DNA of 9,519 nucleotides from Bacillota bacterium (GCA_017398165.1 JAFQHB010000027.1:1-9519), one strand, 5' to 3'; shown: positions 1 through 6,027, numbered from the stretch's first letter. Translations and numbers: made by a program. The notes: generated by a model not told the origin, from the letters alone.

Positions 1-41
1 AAGCAGTAAAGCTACTTAAAGTCAAGAGCGACAAGGAATAA
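1..41 (+). CDS. C-terminal tail of an unknown upstream gene
   Basis: The frame beginning at base 3 is open from the window edge and encodes a short lysine-rich tail (AVKLLKVKSDKE) before a TAA at 39-41. The other two forward frames hit stops at once or by base 18, so this is the only frame that could carry an incoming gene. It lies just ahead of the recombinase cluster, so it is probably the end of another element gene. Twelve residues are too few to name a family, and it could simply be non-coding. Confidence 0.3.
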   Translation, partial: AVKLLKVKSDKE

Positions 42-50
42 GGTTATGCA

Positions 51-76
51 GGAGGGCGGCTTTCGGGTCGCTCTCC
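51..76 (+). promoter_or_regulatory. Stem-loop ahead of the recombinase cluster
   Basis: GGAGGGCG (51-58) pairs with CGCTCTCC (69-76) over eight pairs, one of them a G-U, around a ten-base loop. No T-run follows, only CAAAAC, so it is not a classical terminator. It sits between the end of the previous frame and the ribosome binding site at 87-93. It may be a weak terminator, an attenuator or an mRNA processing site, and the role is inferred from position alone. Confidence 0.4.
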
Positions 77-99
77 CAAAACACCGAAAGGAGATATGT

Positions 100-390
100 A
101 TGACACAGCAAGACCAAACAGCCATTGATCGTATGCGCCTTGAAGGGCATACCCCTTCAAAGATAGCGATAGCGTTGGGTTTGCCTGCCGGGACCGTTCG
201 TTCCTATATCCACAGGCATCCAACGATCCATAACACCAAGCATTGCAAAAACTGCGGTAAGCCTGTACTGCAAAGCGAAAAACGTCGTGAGAAAAAATTC
301 TGTTCGGACAGTTGCCGAATGCTGTGGTGGAACACTCACCAGGAGGCTGTGAATCGCAAAGCCTATTATAATCTCACCTGCGAATACTGA
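100..390 (+). CDS. Small HTH plus zinc-finger protein of a mobile element
   Basis: A 96-residue protein. Residues about 8-40 look like a sigma-70 region 4 or homeodomain-like helix-turn-helix (KIAIALGLPAGTVRSYI is the recognition part). The C-terminal half carries a treble-clef-like cysteine set, CKNCGK at 49-54 and FCSDSC at 67-72, so C49, C52, C68 and C72 probably bind zinc. The ATG at 100 is chosen because AAAGGAG (87-93) lies six bases upstream; the in-frame ATG at 46 has no good ribosome site and would run through the stem-loop. Proteins of this layout are commonly found just upstream of serine recombinases in clostridial integrative elements, so a DNA-binding accessory or regulatory role for excision or integration is plausible but unproven. 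It is followed 19 bases later by the next small gene, so the two are probably co-transcribed. Confidence 0.75.
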   Translation: MTQQDQTAIDRMRLEGHTPSKIAIALGLPAGTVRSYIHRHPTIHNTKHCKNCGKPVLQSEKRREKKFCSDSCRMLWWNTHQEAVNRKAYYNLTCEY

Positions 391-409
391 GGAAAGGAGT
401 TTGAGAGTT

Positions 410-637
410 ATGGTAACAAAAACAGAAAATACTGCAGCCGTGCCTGCTATGTTGCGTCAAGACAAGCAGGATAAATATGCAGCCGAAAATATGATGCTGT
501 ACCGAACCTCCCTGGCTCTGCTAAAAAGCCTTGCGGAGGATGGTACTTTTACCGAGAAAGAGTATTGTAAGATATCGACAATGCTGTCCCGTAAATACGG
601 ATTATCTTCGGATAGTATATTTGCGGAATCTGCTTGA
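410..637 (+). CDS. Small SHOCT-like protein of a mobile element
   Basis: A 75-residue soluble protein. Residues about 37-65 (LLKSLAEDGTFTEKEY and what follows) resemble the SHOCT or short C-terminal helical domain: a leucine-rich helix, a G-x-(I/F)-(T/S)-x-x-E-(F/Y) turn, and a second helix with a basic end. No catalytic motif or membrane segment is seen. The ATG at 410 is preferred because GGAAAGGAG ends at 399, ten bases before it; the in-frame TTG at 401 would leave only one base. It lies between the HTH/zinc-finger gene and the first recombinase, an arrangement familiar in clostridial conjugative elements. Its function is unknown, and a partner role for the recombinases is inference. Confidence 0.7.
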   Translation: MVTKTENTAAVPAMLRQDKQDKYAAENMMLYRTSLALLKSLAEDGTFTEKEYCKISTMLSRKYGLSSDSIFAESA

Positions 638-698
638 TATATCCGCCAGTTAGAGCGAATATGTAGTGACCTTAATTGATACAAAGGAGGTATATGTA

Positions 699-1979
699 TT
701 GGAAAGGATCGTTACACAGACCTGTTTTGCAAAAACGGAATTGCCGAGAGCAAAACGGGTGGCGGCATACGCCAGAGTATCCTCCGGCAAGGATGCTATG
801 CTCCACTCACTTTCCGCCCAGGTGAGCTATTACAGCAAATTGATACAGAACCACGGCGGATGGGAGTACGCAGGCGTATATGCCGATGAGGCTCTGACCG
901 GCACGAAGGACAACCGAGAAAACTTTCAAAGGCTCCTTGCGGATTGCCGAAACGGAAAGGTGGATATGATTATAACCAAATCCGTTTCGCGCTTCGCAAG
1001 GAATACGCTGACCTTACTCGAAACCGTAAGGGAACTAAAGAACCTGGGTGTGGATGTTTACTTTGAAGAGCAAAATATTCATTCGGCAACCTCGGACGGT
1101 GAGTTGATGCTGACTATTCTTGCAAGCTATGCCCAGGAAGAAAGCCTCTCCGCCAGTGAGAATCAAAAGTGGCGGGTACGGCAACAGTTCCAAAACGGAA
1201 AACCCTGGAGAGGATTTATGATGGGATACCGATATGACGGCGAGAAATACGTCATCGTTCCCGAGGAGGCAGAGGTGGTTCGCTCCATCTTTCGTGACTA
1301 CCTTGACGGCAAGGGCGTTGCCGTCATTATGAAACGGCTTAACGAAGAAGGAATACTCACACAGCAGGGCTGCACTTGGCATCAAAGTGCTGTGAGCAGA
1401 ATCCTTCGCAACTATGCCTATACGGGCAATCTTCTGCTTCAAACAAAATTCCGTGAGAACCACCTTACAAAACGCACTCTTGTTAATCACGGAGAACTTC
1501 CGCAGTACCATGCAGAGAACACCCACGAGCCGATCATTGATATCGGTACCTATAACTTGGTACAACTGGAGATGGCAAGACGGGCGGAACGTTTTGCAAA
1601 ACCACAAACGAAAACAGAATATCCTTTTACGGGACTTATCACCTGTGCCGGATGCGGAAAACACTATCGCAGAAAGGTAACGAAAACGGGCCCCGTATGG
1701 ATATGCTCGACTTACAATACCCTCGGCAAAAAGTTCTGCCCATCAAAAGCCATCCCGGAACCGACTTTGATGGCGATCACCGCCGAGATCGATAATTTCA
1801 GTAAAATAACGACTATTACAGCCGATAAGGACAACACCTTGATATTCTCCCTTGAAAACGGAGAAACAATCGTTAAACGATGGAAAGACCGCTCACGCTC
1901 GGAAAGTTGGACTCCCGAGATGAGGGCAGCGGTCGGTAAGAAAACAAAAGAAAGGAGTAAGCAAAATGGCAACAGCTAA
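699..1979 (+). CDS. Large serine recombinase (first of a tandem pair)
   Basis: A site-specific recombinase of 426 residues that cuts and rejoins DNA through a phosphoserine link. The resolvase domain spans about 20-165. YARVSS places the catalytic serine at S28 with R26 beside it, and TKSVSRFARN (about 94-103) supplies the active-site arginines. The Recombinase domain follows (about 170-300), then a zinc ribbon with C316, C319, C336 and C347. No long coiled coil follows the ribbon, so it is shorter than its neighbour. The TTG start at 699 is chosen because AAAGGAGG (683-690) lies eight bases upstream; a GTG at 666 is in frame but would place that site inside the gene. An out-of-frame ATG at 694 is a decoy. 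The gene overlaps the next recombinase by 14 bases, so the two are probably translationally coupled. Together they probably mobilise the element, although one may be a helper. Confidence 0.92.
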   Translation: MERIVTQTCFAKTELPRAKRVAAYARVSSGKDAMLHSLSAQVSYYSKLIQNHGGWEYAGVYADEALTGTKDNRENFQRLLADCRNGKVDMIITKSVSRFARNTLTLLETVRELKNLGVDVYFEEQNIHSATSDGELMLTILASYAQEESLSASENQKWRVRQQFQNGKPWRGFMMGYRYDGEKYVIVPEEAEVVRSIFRDYLDGKGVAVIMKRLNEEGILTQQGCTWHQSAVSRILRNYAYTGNLLLQTKFRENHLTKRTLVNHGELPQYHAENTHEPIIDIGTYNLVQLEMARRAERFAKPQTKTEYPFTGLITCAGCGKHYRRKVTKTGPVWICSTYNTLGKKFCPSKAIPEPTLMAITAEIDNFSKITTITADKDNTLIFSLENGETIVKRWKDRSRSESWTPEMRAAVGKKTKERSKQNGNS

Positions 1980-3555
1980 AAACGTAACCGTAATACCCGC
2001 CACACGAAACTTGCACACGGGTATCCCCACCACCTCGAAGGCAAAACGCAAGGTTGCAGGCTATGCCCGTGTGTCCACCGACAGTGATGAACAGTTCACA
2101 AGCTATGAGGCGCAGGTGGATTACTACACCAATTACATTAAAAGCCGTCCCGAATGGGAGTTTGTTGAAGTCTATACGGATGAGGGTATTTCCGCCCTCA
2201 ACACCAAAAAACGAGATGGCTTTAACCGAATGATAGCCGATGCCTTGAGCGGTAAAATCGACCTCATCGTAACCAAGAGCGTAAGCCGTTTCGCTCGTAA
2301 CACTGTGGACAGCCTTACGACCGTCCGCAAGCTGAAGGACAAGGGTGTTGAGGTTTATTTTGAAAAGGAAAATATATGGACGATGGATTCCAAAGGCGAG
2401 CTGCTTATCACCATAATGTCATCCCTCGCCCAGGAAGAAAGCCGTTCCATTTCCGAGAACGTAACCTGGGGACAACGCAAACGCTTTGCCGACGGCAAGG
2501 TTAATATGCCGTACAAACAGTTCCTGGGATACAGAAAAGGTGCAGACGGTCTGCCCGAGATCGTTCCCGAAGAGGCAGAAATCGTCCGCACCATTTACCG
2601 AATGTTTGTGGAAGGGATGTCCGCAGGATCTATTGCAAAACACTTGACCGAAAGCGGTGTACCCACGCCTTCCGGGAAAACGGTATGGCAAAGACATACG
2701 ATCGAGAGCATTCTTCAAAATGAGAAATACAAAGGCTCGGCACTTCTGCAGAAGAAATACACCGTGGATTTTCTGCAGAAAAAGATGAAGGTCAACGAGG
2801 GTGAAGTTCCGCAGTATTATGTGGAACACAGCCATCCCGCCATCATCGCACCGGAAGAATGGGAGCGGGTTCAGTTGGAACTGAAACGCAGAAAAGACAG
2901 CGGCAGGCGTACCTTTTCCACCAGCCCCTTTGCCGGGAAACTCATCTGCGGAGATTGCGGTGAGATTTTCGGTTCAAAGGTATGGCATTCCAACAGCAAA
3001 TACCGCCGAACCATATGGCAATGCAATGCAAAATTCAAGGGTGACGCCATATGCACCACACCACATTTATACGAAGACGATATTAAGGAGCTTTTCGTGG
3101 TAGCGTTAAGCAAACTGATGGTTAACAGAGAGGCGCTTCTTGAGGACGGCAGGCTTATCCGTCACGAACTGATGGATACCGCAGCAATTGATGCCGAATG
3201 CGAAGAACTTCTCCAAGAGATGGATGTGGTCGCAGGCCTCATTCAGAAGTGCATCAACGAAAATGCCGTAAAGGCCATCGACCAGGATGAATATATCAGC
3301 CGATATAACTCCTTGGTGGAACGCCACGAAAAGGTGCAAAACCGCTATGACACCTTGCAGAAAAAGCGTGACCGCAGGCTCATCCAGGCAGACATTATGA
3401 GCGGATTTCTTTTCGCCATCACCGAGCTTGATAACCTACAGCTTCAATTCAACCCACCTCTCTGGCACACCACCGTTGACCACGTAACCGTGTACGCAGA
3501 TGAACGGTTAGTGTTTCATTTCAAGAACGGCAGCGAGGTTGAGGTGAGGCTATAA
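1966..3555 (+). CDS. Large serine recombinase (second of a tandem pair)
   Basis: A 529-residue large serine recombinase, probably the main integrase or excisionase of the element. The resolvase domain covers about 29-165. YARVST puts the catalytic serine at S37, and TKSVSRFARN (103-112) carries the conserved arginines R108 and R111. The Recombinase domain spans about 185-300. A zinc ribbon uses C328, C331, C353 and C363. A charged helical stretch (about 400-470) is likely the coiled coil that, in this family, controls the direction of recombination. The C-terminal 50 residues form a short strand-rich tail. AAAGGAG at 1951-1957 lies eight bases before the ATG and inside the end of the upstream recombinase. 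The catalytic and structural landmarks are intact, so the protein should be functional. It is the last gene of the rightward cluster and ends 27 bases before a strong terminator. Recombinase genes often lie near one end of such elements. Confidence 0.94.
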   Translation: MATAKNVTVIPATRNLHTGIPTTSKAKRKVAGYARVSTDSDEQFTSYEAQVDYYTNYIKSRPEWEFVEVYTDEGISALNTKKRDGFNRMIADALSGKIDLIVTKSVSRFARNTVDSLTTVRKLKDKGVEVYFEKENIWTMDSKGELLITIMSSLAQEESRSISENVTWGQRKRFADGKVNMPYKQFLGYRKGADGLPEIVPEEAEIVRTIYRMFVEGMSAGSIAKHLTESGVPTPSGKTVWQRHTIESILQNEKYKGSALLQKKYTVDFLQKKMKVNEGEVPQYYVEHSHPAIIAPEEWERVQLELKRRKDSGRRTFSTSPFAGKLICGDCGEIFGSKVWHSNSKYRRTIWQCNAKFKGDAICTTPHLYEDDIKELFVVALSKLMVNREALLEDGRLIRHELMDTAAIDAECEELLQEMDVVAGLIQKCINENAVKAIDQDEYISRYNSLVERHEKVQNRYDTLQKKRDRRLIQADIMSGFLFAITELDNLQLQFNPPLWHTTVDHVTVYADERLVFHFKNGSEVEVRL

Positions 3556-3582
3556 ACACAAGTAGTCAACTTTGTGTGATAC

Positions 3583-3620
3583 AAAAAAGACATTCTCCAA
3601 GACGCGAGAATGTCTTTTTT
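3583..3620. terminator. Perfect bidirectional rho-independent terminator
   Basis: AAAAAAGACATTCTC (3583-3597) and GAGAATGTCTTTTTT (3606-3620) form a perfect 15-pair stem around an eight-base loop. The stem has A-runs and T-runs at its base in both directions. It ends the recombinase cluster on the plus strand and the gene at 3622-4671 on the minus strand, whose stop codon lies just beyond it. Confidence 0.93.
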
Positions 3621-3621
3621 A

Positions 3622-4671
3622 TTAGAACATATTTTGTAAAGTCATTGTCTCTTCGGCTATCAATTTCTGAATGATAGATATGTTGTCCTCTTTTTTTCTA
3701 AGTGAGAAGGGTCGCACACGTGATGAACCCAATTTCTTTTCAAAAAACTGTGATACTCGTTTATAATCTTGTTCCTCAGTAAATATGGCGCTTAACGCAT
3801 TTGAGCATTCACCCGGAGGAAGGATATTCACTGCAATAACTTTCTGTGTTATGTCATCCGTTGCGAACATCGTTACATCGTTAGCACTCTCATTTCGATA
3901 CTGCATACTCCAAGCGGTAATGTACGTAATGTCCCATGCTTGATTTTTAATTCCTGCCAAAGCCTTGTGATAGTTCTGTGATTTGCTACCTTTGGGTTTA
4001 GAGGCGTGATTAACATCCATAAAAACACAAGCTGCATAAAAAACGATACTTTCTGCGATGTCCATATTGTCAGCATACCATTCCATGAAAGAGATGTATT
4101 TGTCTACACCCGAAATTCCAGATGTTCGTATAAGCTGCGTAATTTTTATAATCGCTGCCTGATTACAAAGATATAATAAGTTATCGCTGAAGTCATACTT
4201 GATGTTATTAACTTTGGTTTTCTTGAAAAGATATGATGCTGGGATTTCTTCAATCTGACCGAATGCAAGCATTTTCCACAGCTGCGATGGAATTGTATCC
4301 ACGCCGTGTAAAAATTGGAGGCGATTTTCTTCTCCGGAAATGGTACTTAGTCCAGATGTGTCACTTTCATATAAACCCAATCCGCTTGAAAGTTGTGCAC
4401 GTATATATTTTGTCCAAGTAACAAATAAAGCAATTTTCTGCATTCTATGCGTATCTTTCAATTTGCCTTTTGTTGCTATCTCGCAAATAGGAGACACAAT
4501 ATTTCTGTCAGCGATAATTTTAACATTTTTATCATCATTTTGGAGCTCAAATAAGCTTTGAACTGAAAAATGACCGTCTGGTGCATACGCATGGTGAAAA
4601 CAAATCTGAAGATTGTTTATCACTTCATGCAGTAAATCCAGATCATCATCCTCAAACAATAACAATCCCAT
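3622..4671 (-). CDS. Unknown protein, possible PIN-like nuclease
   Basis: A 349-residue soluble protein that I do not recognise as a named family. Its acidic residues are spaced as in PIN-fold nucleases. D55 ends a hydrophobic strand (VKIIADRN), E102 lies in a helical segment (GLGLYE), D247 sits in AWDITYITAWSM, and D272-D273 occur in VTMFATDD before KVIA. The last two blocks resemble the D-x-x-I-x-A and T-x-D blocks of VapC-type PIN domains, with a long insertion between E102 and D247. This is pattern recognition, not a database result. The N-terminus is acidic (FEDDDLDL), the C-terminus is basic, and no signal peptide or membrane segment is seen. GGGAGG precedes the ATG by about seven bases. 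A TATAAT at 4711-4716 on the same strand could be a -10 box, but no clear -35 accompanies it. The gene is much more AT-rich than the chromosome to the right. Its place behind recombinases and next to a broken XRE gene suggests cargo, possibly a defence or toxin function, which is speculative. Confidence 0.8.
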   Translation of the reverse strand: MGLLLFEDDDLDLLHEVINNLQICFHHAYAPDGHFSVQSLFELQNDDKNVKIIADRNIVSPICEIATKGKLKDTHRMQKIALFVTWTKYIRAQLSSGLGLYESDTSGLSTISGEENRLQFLHGVDTIPSQLWKMLAFGQIEEIPASYLFKKTKVNNIKYDFSDNLLYLCNQAAIIKITQLIRTSGISGVDKYISFMEWYADNMDIAESIVFYAACVFMDVNHASKPKGSKSQNYHKALAGIKNQAWDITYITAWSMQYRNESANDVTMFATDDITQKVIAVNILPPGECSNALSAIFTEEQDYKRVSQFFEKKLGSSRVRPFSLRKKEDNISIIQKLIAEETMTLQNMF

Positions 4672-4707
4672 TTTTTCCTCCCTGTTTTAAGTGCGTTAGT
4701 AGAGTGA

Positions 4708-4950
4708 TTAATTATAGCTACTTCTTGCTCTAAATTTTTTAAACCCATCGTCAAAAATAGGATCGTTTACGATAAAATCCTGTACGGATCCAATGTTAAG
4801 GTAATTCATCAACTTAATCAGATTGTATCCGTCTGGAATGGTTTCTCCCTTTTCCCATTTTTGATATGTGCGCAACTGTACACCTACTGCATCAGCAATT
4901 GCTTGTTGTGTAATCAGCCGTTTAACGAAATGCGGTTGTTTAACGATAGG
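4708..4950 (-). pseudogene. Truncated XRE-family HTH regulator lacking its start
   Basis: The minus-strand frame encodes an XRE/Cro-type helix-turn-helix: RLITQQAIADAVGVQLRTYQ, then KWEKGETIPDGYNLIKLMNY, and a tail ending FKKFRARSSYN before TAA. The helix-turn-helix core (QQAIADAVGV...LRTYQKWEKG) is well preserved. Family members usually begin with a methionine about 10-15 residues before the TQQ block. Here the frame holds PIVKQPHFVK and then a TGA at 4951-4953, with no ATG, GTG or TTG in between. The first helix and start codon have therefore been replaced, and the break coincides with a direct repeat at 4920-4946. It lies 36 bases upstream of the 3622-4671 gene on the same strand, so it was probably that gene's regulator or a toxin-antitoxin-like partner. 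An unusual start codon such as ATC or CTG cannot be fully excluded. Confidence 0.75.
4920..4946. repeat. 9-base direct repeat at the broken HTH gene
   Basis: GTTTAACGA occurs at 4920-4928 and again at 4938-4946, a period of 18 bases. Both copies lie in the part of the minus-strand frame that no longer matches a normal XRE N-terminus. It may be a recombinase-site remnant, a small duplication or an operator pair. The sequence alone does not decide. Confidence 0.5.
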
Positions 4951-4958
4951 TCAGTATG

Positions 4959-4977
4959 AATGTTGGGTTAAGTCCCG
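4959..4977 (+). other. Short match to a conserved 16S rRNA segment
   Basis: AATGTTGGGTTAAGTCCCG reads, from memory, the same as the highly conserved part of bacterial 16S rRNA just before the CAACGAGCGCAACCC motif. The match stops exactly there: the window continues GGGAGGGAC instead. No other rRNA sequence is seen on either side. Nineteen matching bases are unlikely by chance, so this may be a recombination scar. It is too short to be a working RNA gene. Confidence 0.45.
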
Positions 4978-4986
4978 GGGAGGGAC

Positions 4987-5055
4987 TATAAAAACAATCA
5001 AAAAAGCGTTGTAGGATGGGTGAAATACTCCCAAAATGCAACGCTTGTTTTTATA
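4987..5055. terminator. Nested two-stem hairpin, probable bidirectional terminator
   Basis: An outer stem TATAAAAAC (4987-4995) with GTTTTTATA (5047-5055) encloses an inner stem AAGCGTTG (5004-5011) with CAACGCTT (5039-5046). The left side alone has an extra AATCAAAA (4996-5003). Inside, GGG (5018-5020) can pair with CCC (5030-5032). On the plus strand the inner stem is followed by GTTTTT, and on the minus strand by TTTTTT, so it could stop transcription in both directions. It may also be a structured end of the mobile element. Confidence 0.65.
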
Positions 5056-5093
5056 AGTGCTTATTCAGCCTATGTTTTTTGCGGTAAAAGAAC

Positions 5094-5131
5094 GATACCG
5101 CTGTCGACACGATTGTATCAACAGCGGTATC
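5094..5131 (-). terminator. Terminator of the tRNA-fMet gene
   Basis: GATACCGCTGT (5094-5104) and ACAGCGGTATC (5121-5131) form a perfect 11-pair stem with a 16-base loop. Read on the minus strand it starts six bases after the encoded CCA end of the tRNA and is followed by GTTCTTTT. It therefore fits a rho-independent terminator for the tRNA transcript. Confidence 0.8.
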
Positions 5132-5136
5132 TGTTT

Positions 5137-5212
5137 TGGTTGCGGAGGCAGGACTTGAACCTGCGGCCTTCGGGTTATGAGCCCGACGAGCTGCCAGCTG
5201 CTCCACTCCGCG
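5137..5212 (-). tRNA. Initiator tRNA-fMet (anticodon CAT)
   Basis: A 76-base tRNA with an encoded CCA (5137-5139 on the plus strand read TGG). Acceptor CGCGGAG pairs with CTCCGCA, leaving the C1:A72 mismatch that marks bacterial initiator tRNA. The D stem is GAGC/GCTC and so has the A11:U24 pair. The anticodon stem TCGGG/CCCGA has the three G:C pairs required for P-site binding, with loop CTCATAA and anticodon CAT at 5177-5179. The T arm is GCAGG TTCAAGT CCTGC. It delivers formyl-methionine at translation start. It is a single gene with its own promoter and terminator, and its 3' end faces the mobile-element side. Confidence 0.97.
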
Positions 5213-5244
5213 ATAATCAGGCATCACATATAAGATGCTTAATT

Positions 5245-5273
5245 ATTATAGTACATCCCGGATGGAATGTCAA
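5245..5273 (-). promoter_or_regulatory. Consensus sigma-A promoter of tRNA-fMet
   Basis: On the minus strand TTGACA (5268-5273) and TATAAT (5245-5250) are both perfect and 17 bases apart. Transcription should begin near 5238. The short leader contains a GCATC/GATGC hairpin (5221-5238) that would be removed when the tRNA 5' end at 5212 is matured. The strength suits a stable RNA gene. Confidence 0.93.
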
Positions 5274-5349
5274 GAGGAAATATCAGGAATTAAACGGAAA
5301 TTTTTGTGGTTTTTTGCAACATAAGCAGGCAAAGGTGACATTGGACCAC

Positions 5350-5904
5350 TTATTCGGCACATTTCAGAACGCTGCTCAGAGTCTGGAGCTGGCGGATGGT
5401 GGATTGCTGATCGACTGCGGCGGCCAGCAGGATACCGGTGAGCTGCTGGCAGATGGCGCGCTGCAGAGCCGTCTGGGCGAGGCGGGTGGCGCCGCGCTGG
5501 TATATCAGCATTTGGCGGATGAAATTACACTCGGTGCGCCGGCTGAAAGGGACATCGGCAAGTTCCTGCACGGTGGTTTGCAGCTCGGAGAGGAAGGTGC
5601 GGCGGAACTGTTCGCTTTGGGTGCGGGTATTGGGCTGTGCGGCACATTCGGGCGGTAATTGCTGCAGTGCCTCGATGAGCCGGGTCTGGCGGGATATGAT
5701 ATCCAGTGCAATATCCCGGGAGGGCTGGTGCGAGCTGTGCTCCGGCAGAGTGGCGGCAATATCTATGGCGGCGCGGTAATAGGGCAGCATAGCGGCGATA
5801 AAATCCCCGGTGATGCTGTTGGTGGGGAGGGGGGCGGTGGTTTCGTCTATCAGTGTATCGAGTATGGCGTAGAATTGCAGCATTTGGGCTTCGGTCGGGT
5901 TCAT
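5350..5904 (-). CDS. DUF305-like protein with two degenerate repeats
   Basis: A 184-residue soluble protein, largely alpha-helical and glutamine-rich. Residues 34-83 (DFIAAMLPYYRAAIDIA onward) fit the DUF305 ferritin-like pattern, normally F-x-x-x-M-I-P-H-H-x-x-A-I-x-M-A followed by a helix with a Q-x-x-x-I motif. Residues 127-176 (NFIRQMLIYQRGATRLAQ onward) align with the first block over 50 residues without a gap, so the protein is two tandem DUF305-like units. The His-His pair that would bind metal is replaced by Tyr-Tyr (42-43) and Tyr-Gln (135-136), so a metal-binding role is doubtful. AAAAGGAG lies eight bases before the chosen ATG at 5902-5904. The frame stays open far upstream, but that part runs through the divergent MarR promoter and gene and is not coding. 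Homologues with unknown function are known in Bacillota. Confidence 0.82.
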   Translation of the reverse strand: MNPTEAQMLQFYAILDTLIDETTAPLPTNSITGDFIAAMLPYYRAAIDIAATLPEHSSHQPSRDIALDIISRQTRLIEALQQLPPECAAQPNTRTQSEQFRRTFLSELQTTVQELADVPFSRRTECNFIRQMLIYQRGATRLAQTALQRAICQQLTGILLAAAVDQQSTIRQLQTLSSVLKCAE

Positions 5905-5981
5905 TGTGATCGCTCCTTTTGCGGGGGTGCGGGGCTTTTGTGTCAGATATATGCGTGAGAGGGAGAAATTAGAAGCAAAGA

Positions 5982-5996
5982 CCGTACTGTACACGG
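5982..5996. promoter_or_regulatory. Palindromic operator candidate between divergent genes
   Basis: CCGTACTGTACACGG has matching ends CCGT/ACGG and an inner near-palindrome GTAC-T-GTAC (5984-5992). It ends one base before the -35 box of the marR promoter and lies between two divergent genes. MarR proteins commonly bind such sites and repress their own promoter. Autoregulation is an inference. Confidence 0.35.
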
Positions 5997-5997
5997 C

Positions 5998-6027
5998 TTG
6001 ACAGCGGGAGGTGAGTGCGGGTATAAT
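5998..6027 (+). promoter_or_regulatory. Promoter of the marR-family gene
   Basis: TTGACA (5998-6003) and TATAAT (6022-6027) are both perfect with an 18-base spacer. A second TATAAT lies at 6034-6039 without a fitting -35. The predicted transcript carries about 70 bases of leader before the start codon. Confidence 0.85.

Noticed and set aside
46..99. Earlier ATG at 46 for the HTH/zinc-finger gene
   Set aside because: It has no suitable ribosome site and would translate a stem-loop and the ribosome site of the ATG at 100, which has ideal spacing.
1035..1664. Minus-strand open frame of 209 codons inside the first recombinase
   Set aside because: It overlaps the conserved catalytic and Recombinase domains of a clear gene, and its translation shows no recognisable domain.
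3556..3577. Short inverted repeat ACACAA/TTGTGT just after the second recombinase
   Set aside because: Only six pairs with a ten-base loop. It could be a recombinase site, but nothing distinguishes it from chance, and a far stronger hairpin follows.
5020..5658. Plus-strand open frame of 212 codons across the tRNA and the DUF305-like gene
   Set aside because: It reads through the antisense strand of a confirmed tRNA gene and its terminator, and has no ribosome site.
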